A stretch of 64,000 nt of DNA from Streptococcus sp. F0442 (GCF_000314795.2 NZ_KB373314.1:469095-533094), one strand, 5' to 3'. Positions 1 through 9,475 are shown, numbered from the stretch's first letter. Numbers and translations: made by a program. Notes: generated from the letters alone by a model not told the origin.

Positions 1-721
1 CATGAACCAGATTTGAAGCTAGATTGTTGAAAAGATGGTCTCCTAATCCTAGCCACAAGGAACCTGTCATTTTGTAGAGTAAGGACCATTTGATGCTCAT
101 CATTCCCGATAGGATGACATAACCAATTCCCATAACAATAAGATTTGTGAGGGAAGATTCTCCTTGAAGATAATCTCTGAACGGCATTGCCAAGTGCCAT
201 ATTCCAAATAGGAAGGCTATAAAGAATAGACTCTTACGGTAAGAAATCCCTTCAAGAATTTTGGTGAAAAGGCCACGAAAAACTCCTTCTTCCATCCACA
301 CGTTTATCAGGTTAAATAAGACACTTAACAAGATAAACAAGATGCCTGCTTGTGTTCCTTTTTCATCAGTCAAAGAGAAACCACTCGCATAAAATGATAA
401 GTGAACATTGCCATGAAGAAACAAGAGAACAATACACTCAACTGTATATGCAAAGATGGAGCACACTAAACCAAAGATCAGGCCATTTCCTATACCACTT
501 ATAATTCCGTTTCGTGTAAAACCAATATCTATCCATCATAATTTGCTAATTGAAAGAATTCCCCACAATAAAAGTATTCCAAATAGCTTGTGTAGAAAAT
601 TCTCCGATAAAAAAGTTTCATCTGTCCTTATATAGAAGTATTCGAATAGCCTTGCTGCTGAGCAGATAACAAATATCATTGAACAACTTAAAATAGGGCT
701 TTTTAATAGTCTATTTAGCAT
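1..721 (-). pseudogene. CPBP (CAAX-type) intramembrane metalloprotease, broken by in-frame TGA and cut by the window edge
   Basis: Read on the minus strand from the ATG at 721, one frame runs to the window start and carries the CPBP signature motifs: EEGVFRGLF (EExxxR) near 270-292, FGIWHLAMP (FxxxH) near 190-215 and GDHLFNN (HxxxN) near 29-46. The family comprises multi-pass membrane proteases or bacteriocin self-immunity/export-related proteins. The frame is interrupted by TGA at 536-538, after about 61 codons, between SKL and WIDIGFTRNG. There is no frameshift, so one TGG-to-TGA type substitution would explain it. The first good ATG after the stop is at the EExxxR motif itself, so no functional product is expected downstream. 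The 3' end lies outside the window. Family call is strong; loss of function is inferred from the stop. Confidence 0.8.
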
Positions 722-783
722 ATCTTCCTTTCAAATAAGTCTTTTATAAAAGTTAATTTCAATATTTTACTCAGTCCAATTAT

Positions 784-1776
784 CTATTTTTCAGATTTCG
801 AGAGAACGAACGACCCTATTTTTTTGATAACTGCTACTACGACTAAAACCATCGCATACAATAAAAACGGCGGAATTAAAAGAAGTGCGAGTTTCCAGCC
901 TTTGAAAAAAGCAAGCCCTTTTGTGGATTTAGCAGATTTAGATGGTTTCACTTCTATCAGCTTCATTCGCAATAGTTTCACAGTGACTTCTTCTTGTCTT
1001 TCATCAAGTGAAACACTCTTTTCTCCCGAGTTTTCACTATCTAGATAGGCCTGAGCCATTCGGACCAGATACAATCCCTCATCTTCTTTCGCAATGGTAC
1101 GAAATAGCTCCATTGCCTTATTTCTATTCCCTTTGAGGTACTCATTGACTGCCTTCAGATACATAGATTCCAATTGTGAGAACTTGTTGTTTGTCACTTC
1201 CTTTAGAACGGCATCATTGGGCTCTTTTTTGACCAGTAGATCATAGCGAGCTCTGTATGCCATCTTGAGTGGTTCAACATCTGCTAAATAGTCAGAGAGC
1301 AATTCCTCGAACTCATCTTCCTTCAAATCAGGTCTAGAAAATAGGTACGCATTTAATAAAATTTCGTTTAATTTTACTTGTTCAGCATCTGTAAACTTTT
1401 GATTCTTTTTGAGTTCGTCTACAACCGCTTCAATGGATCCAAAGTCACCAATCCTATAGAAATAGAAAATAGTGGCAACCTGTACACGCGCTTTAATAGT
1501 TTTGATACTCTTTCTTTTTTGGTTCAGAATATAGCTTGCCATCAAGTCAAGATTTATTCCCTTATAGATAAGACTATTCAACTTTTTGATTAAAAGAGTA
1601 TCTTTAATGATAACTAGAATCAGCTCCATCAGTAAGTAAATCAAAAAACAAATGGTCGCGATCCTTTTACTTTGGGTCACTTGCACGATATATAAAAATG
1701 GTAGAGCTAGAATAAGCAGAATGACTATCGCTGGAATATTGTAACGTCTTCTTAGTTCTTTATAATCTTTCACCAT
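784..1776 (-). CDS. Membrane protein with TPR-like cytoplasmic middle region, function unknown
   Basis: This is a 330-residue protein. Two hydrophobic segments near the N-terminus (about residues 14-32 and 40-60) form a hairpin. A long, mostly helical soluble region (about 75-260) contains a TPR-like stretch (YLKAVNEYLKGNRNKAMELF). A final membrane segment lies at about 293-320, followed by a basic tail. The start is supported by an AAGGAG box four bases before the ATG. It lies head-to-tail with the tetR gene, and a terminator separates the two. I do not recognise a named family. The layout suggests a membrane-anchored scaffold, but no function is assigned. Confidence 0.7.
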   Translation of the reverse strand: MVKDYKELRRRYNIPAIVILLILALPFLYIVQVTQSKRIATICFLIYLLMELILVIIKDTLLIKKLNSLIYKGINLDLMASYILNQKRKSIKTIKARVQVATIFYFYRIGDFGSIEAVVDELKKNQKFTDAEQVKLNEILLNAYLFSRPDLKEDEFEELLSDYLADVEPLKMAYRARYDLLVKKEPNDAVLKEVTNNKFSQLESMYLKAVNEYLKGNRNKAMELFRTIAKEDEGLYLVRMAQAYLDSENSGEKSVSLDERQEEVTVKLLRMKLIEVKPSKSAKSTKGLAFFKGWKLALLLIPPFLLYAMVLVVVAVIKKIGSFVLSKSEK

Positions 1777-1862
1777 AAATCTCCTTAGTTAGTAGCTTGT
1801 TGTGATTTAGCATTTGTTTACTCTGTCTTAAAATAAATCACTTAAAAGTCCAACTTAATGGT

Positions 1863-1879
1863 TTAACTTTACAAGTTAA
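1863..1879. promoter_or_regulatory. Perfect inverted repeat, operator-like
   Basis: TTAACTT and AAGTTAA flank a 3-base centre. The repeat lies in the spacer between the tetR terminator and the 330-residue membrane-protein gene. It has the size of a repressor site; the protein that binds it is not known. Confidence 0.35.
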
Positions 1880-1944
1880 CTCTTACCATGATACCGAAAT
1901 TTTGCGACTGGGGCAACTTCCTCACTAGTTGGAAATAGTTGCAA

Positions 1945-1968
1945 GAAAAAACCACCTCTCGGTGGTTC
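1945..1968 (-). terminator. Intrinsic terminator of the TetR-family gene
   Basis: On the minus strand a six-base stem (ACCACC/GGTGGT) with a four-base loop is followed by a run of T. It abuts the stop codon of the TetR-family gene. Confidence 0.75.
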
Positions 1969-2538
1969 TTACTTCTTCTTTTGTGGAAAGAGGGGGAGCC
2001 CTAGAGTCGCGATCTTCTCAGCGGGGATCTTCATGCCATCCTTGATCCACTTGGAGATGACAGAGACGATGGCGGAGCTCCAGAAAGAATTGAGGTAGCT
2101 GCCAGCGCCATTTGAGGAGCTGCCATTTCGTTTTTCTAGAAAATCATAGACTGCCTTGGTCAAGAGTCGCTCAAAATTATAATCAATGGCTAGGCTAATG
2201 ATTTTGGCTTCTTTCTTGACTTCCTTAAAGAGGTAGACCCAGACCTGGTAGAGGTCTGTCTTAAGGTTGTAGCCATCTAAAGACTTGGTAATCTTTGCGA
2301 TACTAGATTGAAAGATGGACTCTAGAATCTCTTCTTTTGATCCATAATTGCGGTAAAAGGCCGCGCGAGAGACACCTGCACGCTGAACCAGCTCAGAGAT
2401 GGTGATCTTTTTCAGATCTTTTTTCTCCAACAATTGCAGGAGAGAGATTTCGATGGATTCTCGTGTAATCGCATTGTTTTCTTGGTTAAATCGTTTGAGA
2501 TTTTCCAAGGATTTCTCAGATATTTTTCTTTCTGCCAT
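1969..2538 (-). CDS. TetR/AcrR-family transcriptional regulator
   Basis: At 189 residues it has the usual TetR length. The N-terminal helix-turn-helix at about residues 37-65 reads ITISELVQRAGVSRAAFYRN then YGSKEEIL, typical of the family; the C-terminal ligand/dimerisation half is variable, as expected. It is transcribed divergently from the degV gene across a 129-bp gap containing a near-consensus promoter and a short inverted repeat, so it may control itself and perhaps degV. The HTH and the Asn-Tyr-Gly-Ser-Lys region resemble DhaS-type TetR regulators, but no ligand can be named from sequence. Confidence 0.85.
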   Translation of the reverse strand: MAERKISEKSLENLKRFNQENNAITRESIEISLLQLLEKKDLKKITISELVQRAGVSRAAFYRNYGSKEEILESIFQSSIAKITKSLDGYNLKTDLYQVWVYLFKEVKKEAKIISLAIDYNFERLLTKAVYDFLEKRNGSSSNGAGSYLNSFWSSAIVSVISKWIKDGMKIPAEKIATLGLPLFPQKKK

Positions 2539-2604
2539 AACATTTACTTTCTATCTGTCTCACCTGATGATATCTGCTTGGATAGCATTGTACTTCATGA
2601 TATA

Positions 2605-2633
2605 ATTGTAAAAGAAGACATACTACTTGTCAA
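2605..2633 (-). promoter_or_regulatory. Promoter of the TetR-family gene with possible operator
   Basis: On the minus strand TTGACA and TACAAT are separated by exactly 17 bases, an almost consensus housekeeping promoter. GACA...TGTC (2617-2631) forms an imperfect inverted repeat at the -35 end, so autoregulation is plausible. Confidence 0.7.
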
Positions 2634-2667
2634 TGTACATTTTTATATAACTATGAGGTAATTACTA

Positions 2668-3510
2668 ATGAAATGGAAAATTATTGCGGATTCAGGCTGC
2701 GACTACCGCTCTTTGGACAATCTGGCACCAGATACAGAGTTTATCAGTGTTCCATTGACCATCCAAGTGGGCGAGACCATCTATACAGATGACGCCCACC
2801 TCAATATCGATCAGATGATGGAAGAGATGTATGCGACTGCGACTGCTTCTAAATCTGCCTGTCCAAGTCCAGATGACTATATGAAGTCTTTTGAAGGGGC
2901 GGATAATATCTTCGTTGTTACCATCACAGGTACCCTTTCTGGTAGTTACAATAGTGCTGAGGTGGCCAAGAAAATTTATCTGGAAGAGCATCCGAATACC
3001 AATATTCACGTCATTAATAGCTTGTCAGCTGGGGGCGAGGTGGACCTAATCGTTCGCAAGCTCAATCAGTTGGTCGCTGAAGGTCTCGATTTTGATCAAG
3101 TGGTCGAAGTCATCACCAAATATCAAGAAAAAACCAAGTTGCTCTTTGTTTTGGCCAAGGTTGATAATCTGGTCAAAAATGGGCGTCTCAGCAAATTGAT
3201 TGGAACGGTTGTCGGGCTCCTCAATATCCGTATGGTTGGGGAAGCTAGTAAGACGGGTACCCTCGAGTTGCTTCAAAAAGCACGGGGCCAAAAGAAAGCG
3301 ATCAAGGCTGCTTTTGATGAATTAATCAAGGCAGGCTATAATGGCGGGCATATTACCATCGCCCACCGCAACAATGAAAAATTTATCGAGCAATTCTCTG
3401 AATTGGTTCGTGAAAAATTTGCCCGTGCAAACATCGAAGTTCTTCCTACTTCCGGACTTTGTAGTTTCTACGCCGAAGAAGGCGGCCTCCTCATGGGCTA
3501 TGAGATCTAA
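2668..3510 (+). CDS. DegV-family (EDD superfamily) fatty-acid-binding protein
   Basis: This is a 280-residue DegV-fold protein. These proteins bind a fatty acid in a cleft, and the FakB members hand fatty acids to the kinase FakA. Visible family features are the N-terminal IIADSGCDYR stretch, the TITGTLSGSYNSA loop around residues 90-105 that contacts the carboxylate in this family, and a typical C-terminal domain. No signal peptide is present, so it is cytosolic. It stands alone, divergent from the TetR gene, and a repeat element follows its stop codon. Whether it is a true FakB or a paralogue cannot be told from the sequence. Confidence 0.88.
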   Translation: MKWKIIADSGCDYRSLDNLAPDTEFISVPLTIQVGETIYTDDAHLNIDQMMEEMYATATASKSACPSPDDYMKSFEGADNIFVVTITGTLSGSYNSAEVAKKIYLEEHPNTNIHVINSLSAGGEVDLIVRKLNQLVAEGLDFDQVVEVITKYQEKTKLLFVLAKVDNLVKNGRLSKLIGTVVGLLNIRMVGEASKTGTLELLQKARGQKKAIKAAFDELIKAGYNGGHITIAHRNNEKFIEQFSELVREKFARANIEVLPTSGLCSFYAEEGGLLMGYEI

Positions 3511-3519
3511 GTTACCACT

Positions 3520-3699
3520 AAAAAGAGGCTAGGACTTTTGTCCTAGCCTCTCAATTGTTTTTGGATTGTCGAGCAAGACGCAGTGGTTGAGTGGGCTCTA
3601 CTACGCTGATTTCATCAGCTGTTACAGCCCTACTCAACTGTGCGGAGGTGGAACGACGAAATCGAATTCTAACGAATGACCGATTTCTGTCCCACTCTC
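3520..3699 (-). repeat. Structured intergenic repeat, copy A (minus orientation)
   Basis: This is the first of three near-identical ~175-bp copies (others at 15288-15467 and 53104-53278). Read on the minus strand it starts GAGAGTGGGACAG, contains a GTGGGAC/GTTCCAC stem (one G-U pair) and a long TTGAGTAGGGCT/AGCCCACTCAA stem with an inner GCTGAT/ATCAGC hairpin. It ends in a perfect 11-bp GAGGCTAGGAC/GTCCTAGCCTC hairpin followed by five T. It lies between degV and the convergent ABC permease gene, so its last hairpin can end transcription. Confidence 0.85.
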
Positions 3700-3704
3700 T
3701 CTTT

Positions 3705-5351
3705 TTATTCTCCGATCTCTTGGTAGAGAGTGCGGATTTTTTTGCGGTAGATGCTATAGCTGATTCCTGCTCCGATTAGCAGGATGATACTATAAAGTAT
3801 CACAGCCAGGAGGGTGCTGACGGAATGATAGGTCCAAATGAAGCTGCCAATGATTAAGAGAAACATCACAAAGAGAAAGACAATCAAGAGAATAGACTGA
3901 AGAGCTGCATTCCCACGATGACGGGTCATCAACTCCGTGATATTGGTCCAATTGGTGCTAAAATTTTGAAAATCTTTAACATAGTCTCGAATGCAGATCG
4001 GAATAGTCGTTACGACCCAGATCAGCAACATGGCTAGGATGGCTAATGGATGGACGCCAAAATAGAGACAAACACCAACCAGAAGAATGACAGGAAGAAT
4101 GGATTGCACTAGATAGAGCAACCAAAACTTCATGAAGAGATAGCGTTTGAAATCAATAGGGAGCGATCTCAAATACTCAAAGTTTTCACGCTCCAGCGAG
4201 ATACCGATACTGGTCAAGCCTCCAAAACTATTGAAAACACCGATCAAGAAGGCAACGAGAGCCAGTGGCACCAAATACTGGGGCGTCAAGTAAGGACTGA
4301 GGCCTCCTATATTTTTCGATGCTCCTGCTGCTCCACTGAGTAGGAAAATATAAGGCAGAATGCTCATCATCAAGAGTACTTGCACCATAAGGGTTCCATC
4401 AAGCAAGAGTCTGCGATGATACTGAATGACAAATCGTCTAAAGGAGTCTTTCTGACCAACATGGAGCACTCTTACGCGCTCTTTGACAGTTTGGTTGGTC
4501 GCAACTGCAAGGGCTGCATCATAGAATTGTGGGATCACGATTTTGCGAACTAGGCCGATCAAGACCAACAGCACCGCTATCCAGCCCAGAAGGCCAAGGA
4601 TCGCTCCACCATCAAAAGGATGGAGAATGAACTGATGAAAGGCCGTAAAAGGTGGAAATAGAATGGGAATCTCTGCGCCACCCGTCACTTCTACCCGGTG
4701 AGTTTGGACTAGATTTAGATAAAGATAAGCCCCTAAACTCAAGAGGGAGCCGATTCCGACCATGAGATTAGAGACCAAGGTCGTGTGTTTTTTGAAAAAG
4801 AGGGTCTTGGTGATCAGATGGGATAGGATGATCGTCGCTAAAAAGAGAACGGCTAAGAGAATCAAAGCACAAAAGAGACCTAGTAGGATCCCTAACGGAT
4901 TAAAGCCACCTGCCTGTACAGGGAGGATCAGAAAATAGCTGATCAAGGGAAGGATAGCCATGAGAAGAGTCAGGATGACTGAGATGCTCTTTCCTGCTAT
5001 GACTTCTGCATCTGAGAAAGCATAGGGCCGGTAAAACTGCAGGTCCTTGCTTTCATAAAAGACATTGTAAAAGCTCATAAAACCTTGGGAAATGGTCATC
5101 AAGGAAAAAAGGGCCACTATGTTGACAAAGAAGGCTGGTTGATGGACAAAATCATAGATACTAAAGAGCAAACCAAACAAGACGAAATAGAAAAACCCTA
5201 AAGAGAGATAGTTCAATACCGATCTTCGGGCAACATTGAGTTTGACGTCCGGTCTTTTGGCCTGTTTGGCACGTAATTTTGCGATCTGAGCTGGCTGGCT
5301 GGCATAGATGATATTGACATTGACCAACTGTTGGATGATCTTAAGACGCAT
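3705..5351 (-). CDS. ABC transporter permease, multi-pass (export type)
   Basis: The protein is about 548 residues with roughly 12 hydrophobic segments, as in large two-part bacterial export permeases. It is paired with the ATPase gene just upstream on the same strand. I prefer the ATG at 5351 (MRLKIIQQL), which has an AGAAGG box at good spacing, over the GTG three codons earlier; the gene then overlaps the ATPase stop by 11 bases, implying translational coupling. The substrate is unknown. EcsB-like and other ABC-2 permeases share this organisation, but I cannot assign it to one group. Confidence 0.8.
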   Translation of the reverse strand: MRLKIIQQLVNVNIIYASQPAQIAKLRAKQAKRPDVKLNVARRSVLNYLSLGFFYFVLFGLLFSIYDFVHQPAFFVNIVALFSLMTISQGFMSFYNVFYESKDLQFYRPYAFSDAEVIAGKSISVILTLLMAILPLISYFLILPVQAGGFNPLGILLGLFCALILLAVLFLATIILSHLITKTLFFKKHTTLVSNLMVGIGSLLSLGAYLYLNLVQTHRVEVTGGAEIPILFPPFTAFHQFILHPFDGGAILGLLGWIAVLLVLIGLVRKIVIPQFYDAALAVATNQTVKERVRVLHVGQKDSFRRFVIQYHRRLLLDGTLMVQVLLMMSILPYIFLLSGAAGASKNIGGLSPYLTPQYLVPLALVAFLIGVFNSFGGLTSIGISLERENFEYLRSLPIDFKRYLFMKFWLLYLVQSILPVILLVGVCLYFGVHPLAILAMLLIWVVTTIPICIRDYVKDFQNFSTNWTNITELMTRHRGNAALQSILLIVFLFVMFLLIIGSFIWTYHSVSTLLAVILYSIILLIGAGISYSIYRKKIRTLYQEIGE

Positions 5352-6084
5352 GATCGCCACCTTCTTCCTTCCGCCCCGCTAGACTGAGATAGATACTTTC
5401 CAGGCTTTGTTCTGGATGTTGTCCCTTCAATTCCTCGATCGTCCCATAGAAAATGAGATTGCCTTTTTTGAGAATGGCGATCTTATCACAGAGTTGTTCA
5501 GCTACTTCTAAGACGTGGGTAGAGAAAATAACCGTCTTTCCGCGATCCGCATGCTGCCGCATCATTTGTTTTAAATCATAGGAAGCCTGTGGGTCCAACC
5601 CGGTCATCGGTTCGTCCAAGACCCAGATATCTGGATCTGATAAGAGGGCTGCAATGACGAAGACCTTCTGGCGCATCCCATGTGAAAAGGATTCAATCAC
5701 TTCATAGCGGTGACTCTGAAAATCAAAGATCCTGAGAAGCTCTTCCAAGCGTTGATCACAGTCCTTCTGACTCATATCATAAGAGGTCGCAACCAGCTCC
5801 CAGAATTCATTAGCTGTGAGACGCAAGAATAGATCCGGTGAATCTGCCACATAACCGATCTTCTTTTTGACCGCTAGCCGATGGCTATAAAGGTCCTGAC
5901 CATCTACCTCAATGGTCCCAGTGGTTGGGGTGATGACACTGACCAAACTCTTGATGGTTGTCGACTTGCCGGCTCCGTTGTGGCCAATCAGGCCGACAAT
6001 TTGCCCATCTTCGATGGTCAGATCCAAGTGGTTGAGGGCAATGTGCCCATCGTAATCTTTGGTAACTCCGTGAAATGTAATCAT
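5341..6084 (-). CDS. ABC transporter ATP-binding protein (EcsA/CcmA type)
   Basis: At 247 residues it has all nucleotide-binding motifs: Walker A GHNGAGKST (about 37-45), Q-loop region, a degenerate signature SFSHGMRQK, Walker B WVLDEPMTGLDP and the switch His in STHVLE. The start is placed at the ATG with AAGGAG five bases upstream (MITFHG), not at an in-frame ATG eight codons earlier that lacks a ribosome site. It forms an operon with the downstream permease and probably drives export of an unknown substrate. The SHG variant of the LSGGQ motif is common in this subfamily. Confidence 0.9.
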   Translation of the reverse strand: MITFHGVTKDYDGHIALNHLDLTIEDGQIVGLIGHNGAGKSTTIKSLVSVITPTTGTIEVDGQDLYSHRLAVKKKIGYVADSPDLFLRLTANEFWELVATSYDMSQKDCDQRLEELLRIFDFQSHRYEVIESFSHGMRQKVFVIAALLSDPDIWVLDEPMTGLDPQASYDLKQMMRQHADRGKTVIFSTHVLEVAEQLCDKIAILKKGNLIFYGTIEELKGQHPEQSLESIYLSLAGRKEEGGDHAS

Positions 6085-6135
6085 GCTAACTCCTTGTGCG
6101 ATCCTCATTGGGATCGTGTTTGTTTTCTATTGTCA

Positions 6136-7767
6136 TTAGAGATCATCGAAATGATAGAGCAAATCTAGCAGGTAGGTTGGAATGGTCGCCAAGAAATCTT
6201 CTTGGTAAACCCGCTCTCCTCGCTTATGCAATTCTTTGCCCCAGGGCCCGAGATTGATCGCTGGAACCTGAATTCGAGCAATTTTTTCCAGATCCAGATC
6301 ATAAATTTGAGCCGGAGTGGCTAGGCTGTCAAGGACGACTTGGTAAGAGGCCACATCCTTTTCCAAGGCACAATAGCTGGTGTCGTTAATCCCCATAAAG
6401 TATTCTTCGACTTTTAAGGTATAACCCTTTTGGTCCAGATACTGGCGGTAATCCTCGATCAAGGACTCGATTTTGAGTTCTGAATTGTCCAAAAAGCGAC
6501 AATTCATAGAAGGATAATATGGGGGCGCAAAACCAATGACCACCATTGGATCCTTATCTCCGAGAAACTCTAGCAGTCGCTGGATTTGCTGGATGGCAAG
6601 GCTCTGGTAGCTGGTCCCATTACGAAAATCGTGTTCCGCTTTTTGGTTAGAAGCTTCCCTAAAGGCTTGGTAACCCTCTAAGGCTTGGCATCGTCCCTCT
6701 AGCTCTTGGTAGGTGATGACTCTTGGCCTTGCAATCATATGGTCTTGGCCAGCCCGATCCTGCAAGTGCTCATACTTCTTGTAAAAGGCATCCAAGGCCT
6801 CCTGACTAAGCTCATAGATTCGTTGCAAGAGCTCTTGGGGTGTTTTCTTCAAATGCAGCACACTGAAATAACCAGCCGCATAGAGTACTGTCGATACATC
6901 GTACTGCTCCTTCAAATCTCTGAGATAGGACCAAGAAGGAAGGGGAGACGTTTCTCCCAGCGCCTGATCTGCCATATCGGGATGAAGATCTAGCTGGCTT
7001 GCGATGGCCACTAAGAGCGACAAGGCATTGATCCCTTTAAGAGGCTCCTTCATATGGGATAAGACGCCTTGCGCCACAACGACTGGCATGAGTTTACCCA
7101 CTGTGCCAATGTGAAGGACTTTTTCTTTTTCTAGATCCGATTCAAAGGGCTCCGAATCTACTGCTAATACATAATCCAGATCAAACTTTTCCTGCAAATC
7201 TGTCAGGAGCCCCAAAGCTCCCCGCATCCCACGTGAATAGGATTCCTCGTCTCCAACAGAGAGATAGAGCAGATTGACCTGACCTCCTGAGGGATCCGCC
7301 GCATAGGCTTCAAGAACCCCTAATTGAAGGGCCAAGGCTGCTTTCATATCGCAAGATCCTCTGCCAAATTTCCAATCCCCAGAAGCTAAATCAGCCTGCA
7401 TATCTGGTCGCATATCTAGTGTTTTCAAGGCTGCTGCTACTTTATCAGAATCGAGCGCTATTTCCGACAAATGTCCATAGTCTTCTAGATCGACTGTATC
7501 ATGGTGGTGAAACAAGATAAGAGTTTTTTTCTTGCCTTTATCGACCAAGGCCCAATTGACCGACCGATGCAAATGATCCTGTGGCACCTGATAGCGCCCA
7601 AAGTGGTCCGGATGTTCCTTAAAATAGGGGATTTGGGCAATCCGTTGATCCAGGAAGGCTTCGATTCCTTGCTCTGTCTCCGTGTTGGTGAAGCTTGGAA
7701 TCGCCAAGGCTTGGGTAAAAATCGCTTTGATGCTCTCTCTATTGGTTCCTTTCACTTTTAAAACCAC
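6136..7767 (-). CDS. M20-family metallopeptidase, RocB-like
   Basis: This is a 543-residue protein of the RocB-like branch of M20 zinc peptidases. Metal-site motifs are LILFHHHDTVD near residue 85, FGRGSCDMKAAL near 130 and VGDEES near 170, where the Glu pair is the general base in the family. It has no signal peptide and is cytosolic, likely an amidohydrolase or peptidase on small peptide or N-acyl substrates. The start is uncertain: GTG at 7767 sits directly on an AGAAGG box, whereas GTG at 7755 is 12 bases from it. It runs in the same direction as the ABC exporter genes downstream, 51 bases away, and may be cotranscribed. Confidence 0.8.
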   Translation of the reverse strand: MVLKVKGTNRESIKAIFTQALAIPSFTNTETEQGIEAFLDQRIAQIPYFKEHPDHFGRYQVPQDHLHRSVNWALVDKGKKKTLILFHHHDTVDLEDYGHLSEIALDSDKVAAALKTLDMRPDMQADLASGDWKFGRGSCDMKAALALQLGVLEAYAADPSGGQVNLLYLSVGDEESYSRGMRGALGLLTDLQEKFDLDYVLAVDSEPFESDLEKEKVLHIGTVGKLMPVVVAQGVLSHMKEPLKGINALSLLVAIASQLDLHPDMADQALGETSPLPSWSYLRDLKEQYDVSTVLYAAGYFSVLHLKKTPQELLQRIYELSQEALDAFYKKYEHLQDRAGQDHMIARPRVITYQELEGRCQALEGYQAFREASNQKAEHDFRNGTSYQSLAIQQIQRLLEFLGDKDPMVVIGFAPPYYPSMNCRFLDNSELKIESLIEDYRQYLDQKGYTLKVEEYFMGINDTSYCALEKDVASYQVVLDSLATPAQIYDLDLEKIARIQVPAINLGPWGKELHKRGERVYQEDFLATIPTYLLDLLYHFDDL

Positions 7768-7926
7768 CCTTCTTTGCTACTATAATATAAATAAAATAAT
7801 GGATATCCCTACTATCAGACTTCTATGTCTCTGTGGCCAACAGGTAACCCTGACTCTATGCCATTATCTCCCGACTTCACTTCTTTCCTGTATGCGATTT
7901 CTTTTCTAGAAAGGGCTTGCTTCCAG

Positions 7927-7940
7927 TGCAAACGTTTGTC
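7927..7940 (+). promoter_or_regulatory. cre-like CcpA site in the amylase promoter
   Basis: TGCAAACGTTTGTC has a perfect ten-base palindromic core (CAAACGTTTG) and fits the cre consensus except at its last two positions. It overlaps the -35 box, a position that gives catabolite repression. Confidence 0.65.
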
Positions 7941-7964
7941 GCATCCAACTATTTTTGGTAAAAT
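7936..7964 (+). promoter_or_regulatory. Promoter of alpha-amylase gene
   Basis: TTGTCG and TAAAAT are separated by 17 bases, about 30 bases before the preferred amylase start. Confidence 0.6.
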
Positions 7965-7994
7965 AGGAACATTCACATGAAAGAAGAAATAACA

Positions 7995-9458
7995 ATGGAA
8001 AATCAAACCTTAATGCAATATTTTGAGTGGTACCTGCCAGCTGATGGCAACCACTGGACGCGTCTTGCAGAAGATGCGCAACACTTAGCAGACTTGGGTA
8101 TTCGTAAAGTCTGGATGCCACCTGCCTTTAAAGCTACTTCTAACAATGACGTTGGTTACGGTGTCTATGACCTCTTTGATTTGGGAGAGTTCGACCAAAA
8201 AGGGACGATTCGTACCAAATATGGCTTCAAAGAAGATTATCTGCAAGCCATTCAAGCCCTCAAAGCTGTGGGTATTCAACCAATGGCTGATGTCGTTCTT
8301 AACCACAAAGCTGCAGCAGATGGTCTAGAGGAGTTCGAGGTCGTTGAGGTCGATCCCATGGATCGAAACAACATCCTCACTGAGCCCTTCACCATTCAAG
8401 GATGGACTAAATTTACCTTTGATGGCCGAAATGGAGCCTATAATGACTTCCACTGGCATTGGTACCACTTCACCGGTACTGACTACGATGCTTCTCGTAA
8501 TAAGAATGGGATCTACCAAATCCAAGGAGACAACAAAGGTTGGGCTCATGGGGATCTGGTGGACAAGGAGAATGGAAACTACGATTACCTCATGTACGCC
8601 GATATCGATTTCAAACACCCTGAGGTTGTAGAAAATCTCGATCAGTGGGCTGAATGGTTTATCGAAACGACTGGTGTAGAAGGTTTCCGTCTGGATGCCG
8701 TCAAACACATCGACTCCTTCTTTATGAAGAATTTCATCCACAATATCACTAAAAAATTTGGAGAAGATTTCTACGTCTTTGGCGAGTTTTGGAATGGGGA
8801 TAAAGAGACCAACGATGAGTATTTGGAAAGTATTGATTACTTGTATGACCTGGTCGACGTAGCTCTCCACCAAAACCTCTTCAGAGCTAGCCAAGAGGGT
8901 GAAAATTTCGACCTGCGAACCATTTTTGATGGAACACTGGCCCTAAATCATCCGGAACAGGCTGTAACCTTTGTGGACAACCATGATACCCAGAGAGGGC
9001 AAGCCTTGGAGTCTACCATTGAAGAATGGTTCAAGCCTGCAGCCTATGCCTTGATTTTACTTCGTGAAGCTGGTTTGCCTTGTGTCTTCTATGGAGACTA
9101 CTACGGTATCGAGGGCAAATTTGCGCAAGAAAGTTTCCAAGAGGTTCTCGATCGTCTCTTATGGGTTCGTAAAGATCTGGCCTACGGGGAAGAAACGGAC
9201 TACTTCGATGATCCAAATTGCATCGGTTGGACACGCTCAGGAAGAGAAGATTCCGCACCAATTGCCTGCTTGATTTCGAATAACCAAGCTGCTACAAAAG
9301 TCATGGAGATTGGCTCATCATACGCAGGTCTCACCTACTATGACGTCCTAGAAAATTGTACTGAAACTGTCCAAGTTCAAGAAGACGGTACTGCTGAATT
9401 CCCAGTGGCAGAACGCTCCATCAGCGTCTGGCAAGCCCAAGATACAGAGGGACAATAA
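7995..9458 (+). CDS. Cytoplasmic alpha-amylase (GH13)
   Basis: The protein is 487 residues if started at MENQTLMQYFEWYLP, the usual streptococcal beginning; an in-frame ATG six codons earlier (7977) is possible. GH13 catalytic motifs are present: GFRLDAVKHID (nucleophile Asp, about 233), FGEFWNG (acid/base Glu, about 263) and FVDNHDTQ (Asp, about 328). With no signal peptide it acts inside the cell on imported maltodextrins or stored glycogen-like glucan. A cre site overlaps its promoter and a strong terminator follows, so it is probably a single-gene, CcpA-controlled unit. Confidence 0.93.
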   Translation: MENQTLMQYFEWYLPADGNHWTRLAEDAQHLADLGIRKVWMPPAFKATSNNDVGYGVYDLFDLGEFDQKGTIRTKYGFKEDYLQAIQALKAVGIQPMADVVLNHKAAADGLEEFEVVEVDPMDRNNILTEPFTIQGWTKFTFDGRNGAYNDFHWHWYHFTGTDYDASRNKNGIYQIQGDNKGWAHGDLVDKENGNYDYLMYADIDFKHPEVVENLDQWAEWFIETTGVEGFRLDAVKHIDSFFMKNFIHNITKKFGEDFYVFGEFWNGDKETNDEYLESIDYLYDLVDVALHQNLFRASQEGENFDLRTIFDGTLALNHPEQAVTFVDNHDTQRGQALESTIEEWFKPAAYALILLREAGLPCVFYGDYYGIEGKFAQESFQEVLDRLLWVRKDLAYGEETDYFDDPNCIGWTRSGREDSAPIACLISNNQAATKVMEIGSSYAGLTYYDVLENCTETVQVQEDGTAEFPVAERSISVWQAQDTEGQ

Positions 9459-9475
9459 CCTTTATATGTAATTTT

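Noticed and set aside
8325..8894. 189-codon open frame on the strand opposite the amylase gene
   Set aside because: It lies wholly inside a clear GH13 gene in antisense, has no ribosome site and no recognisable protein features.
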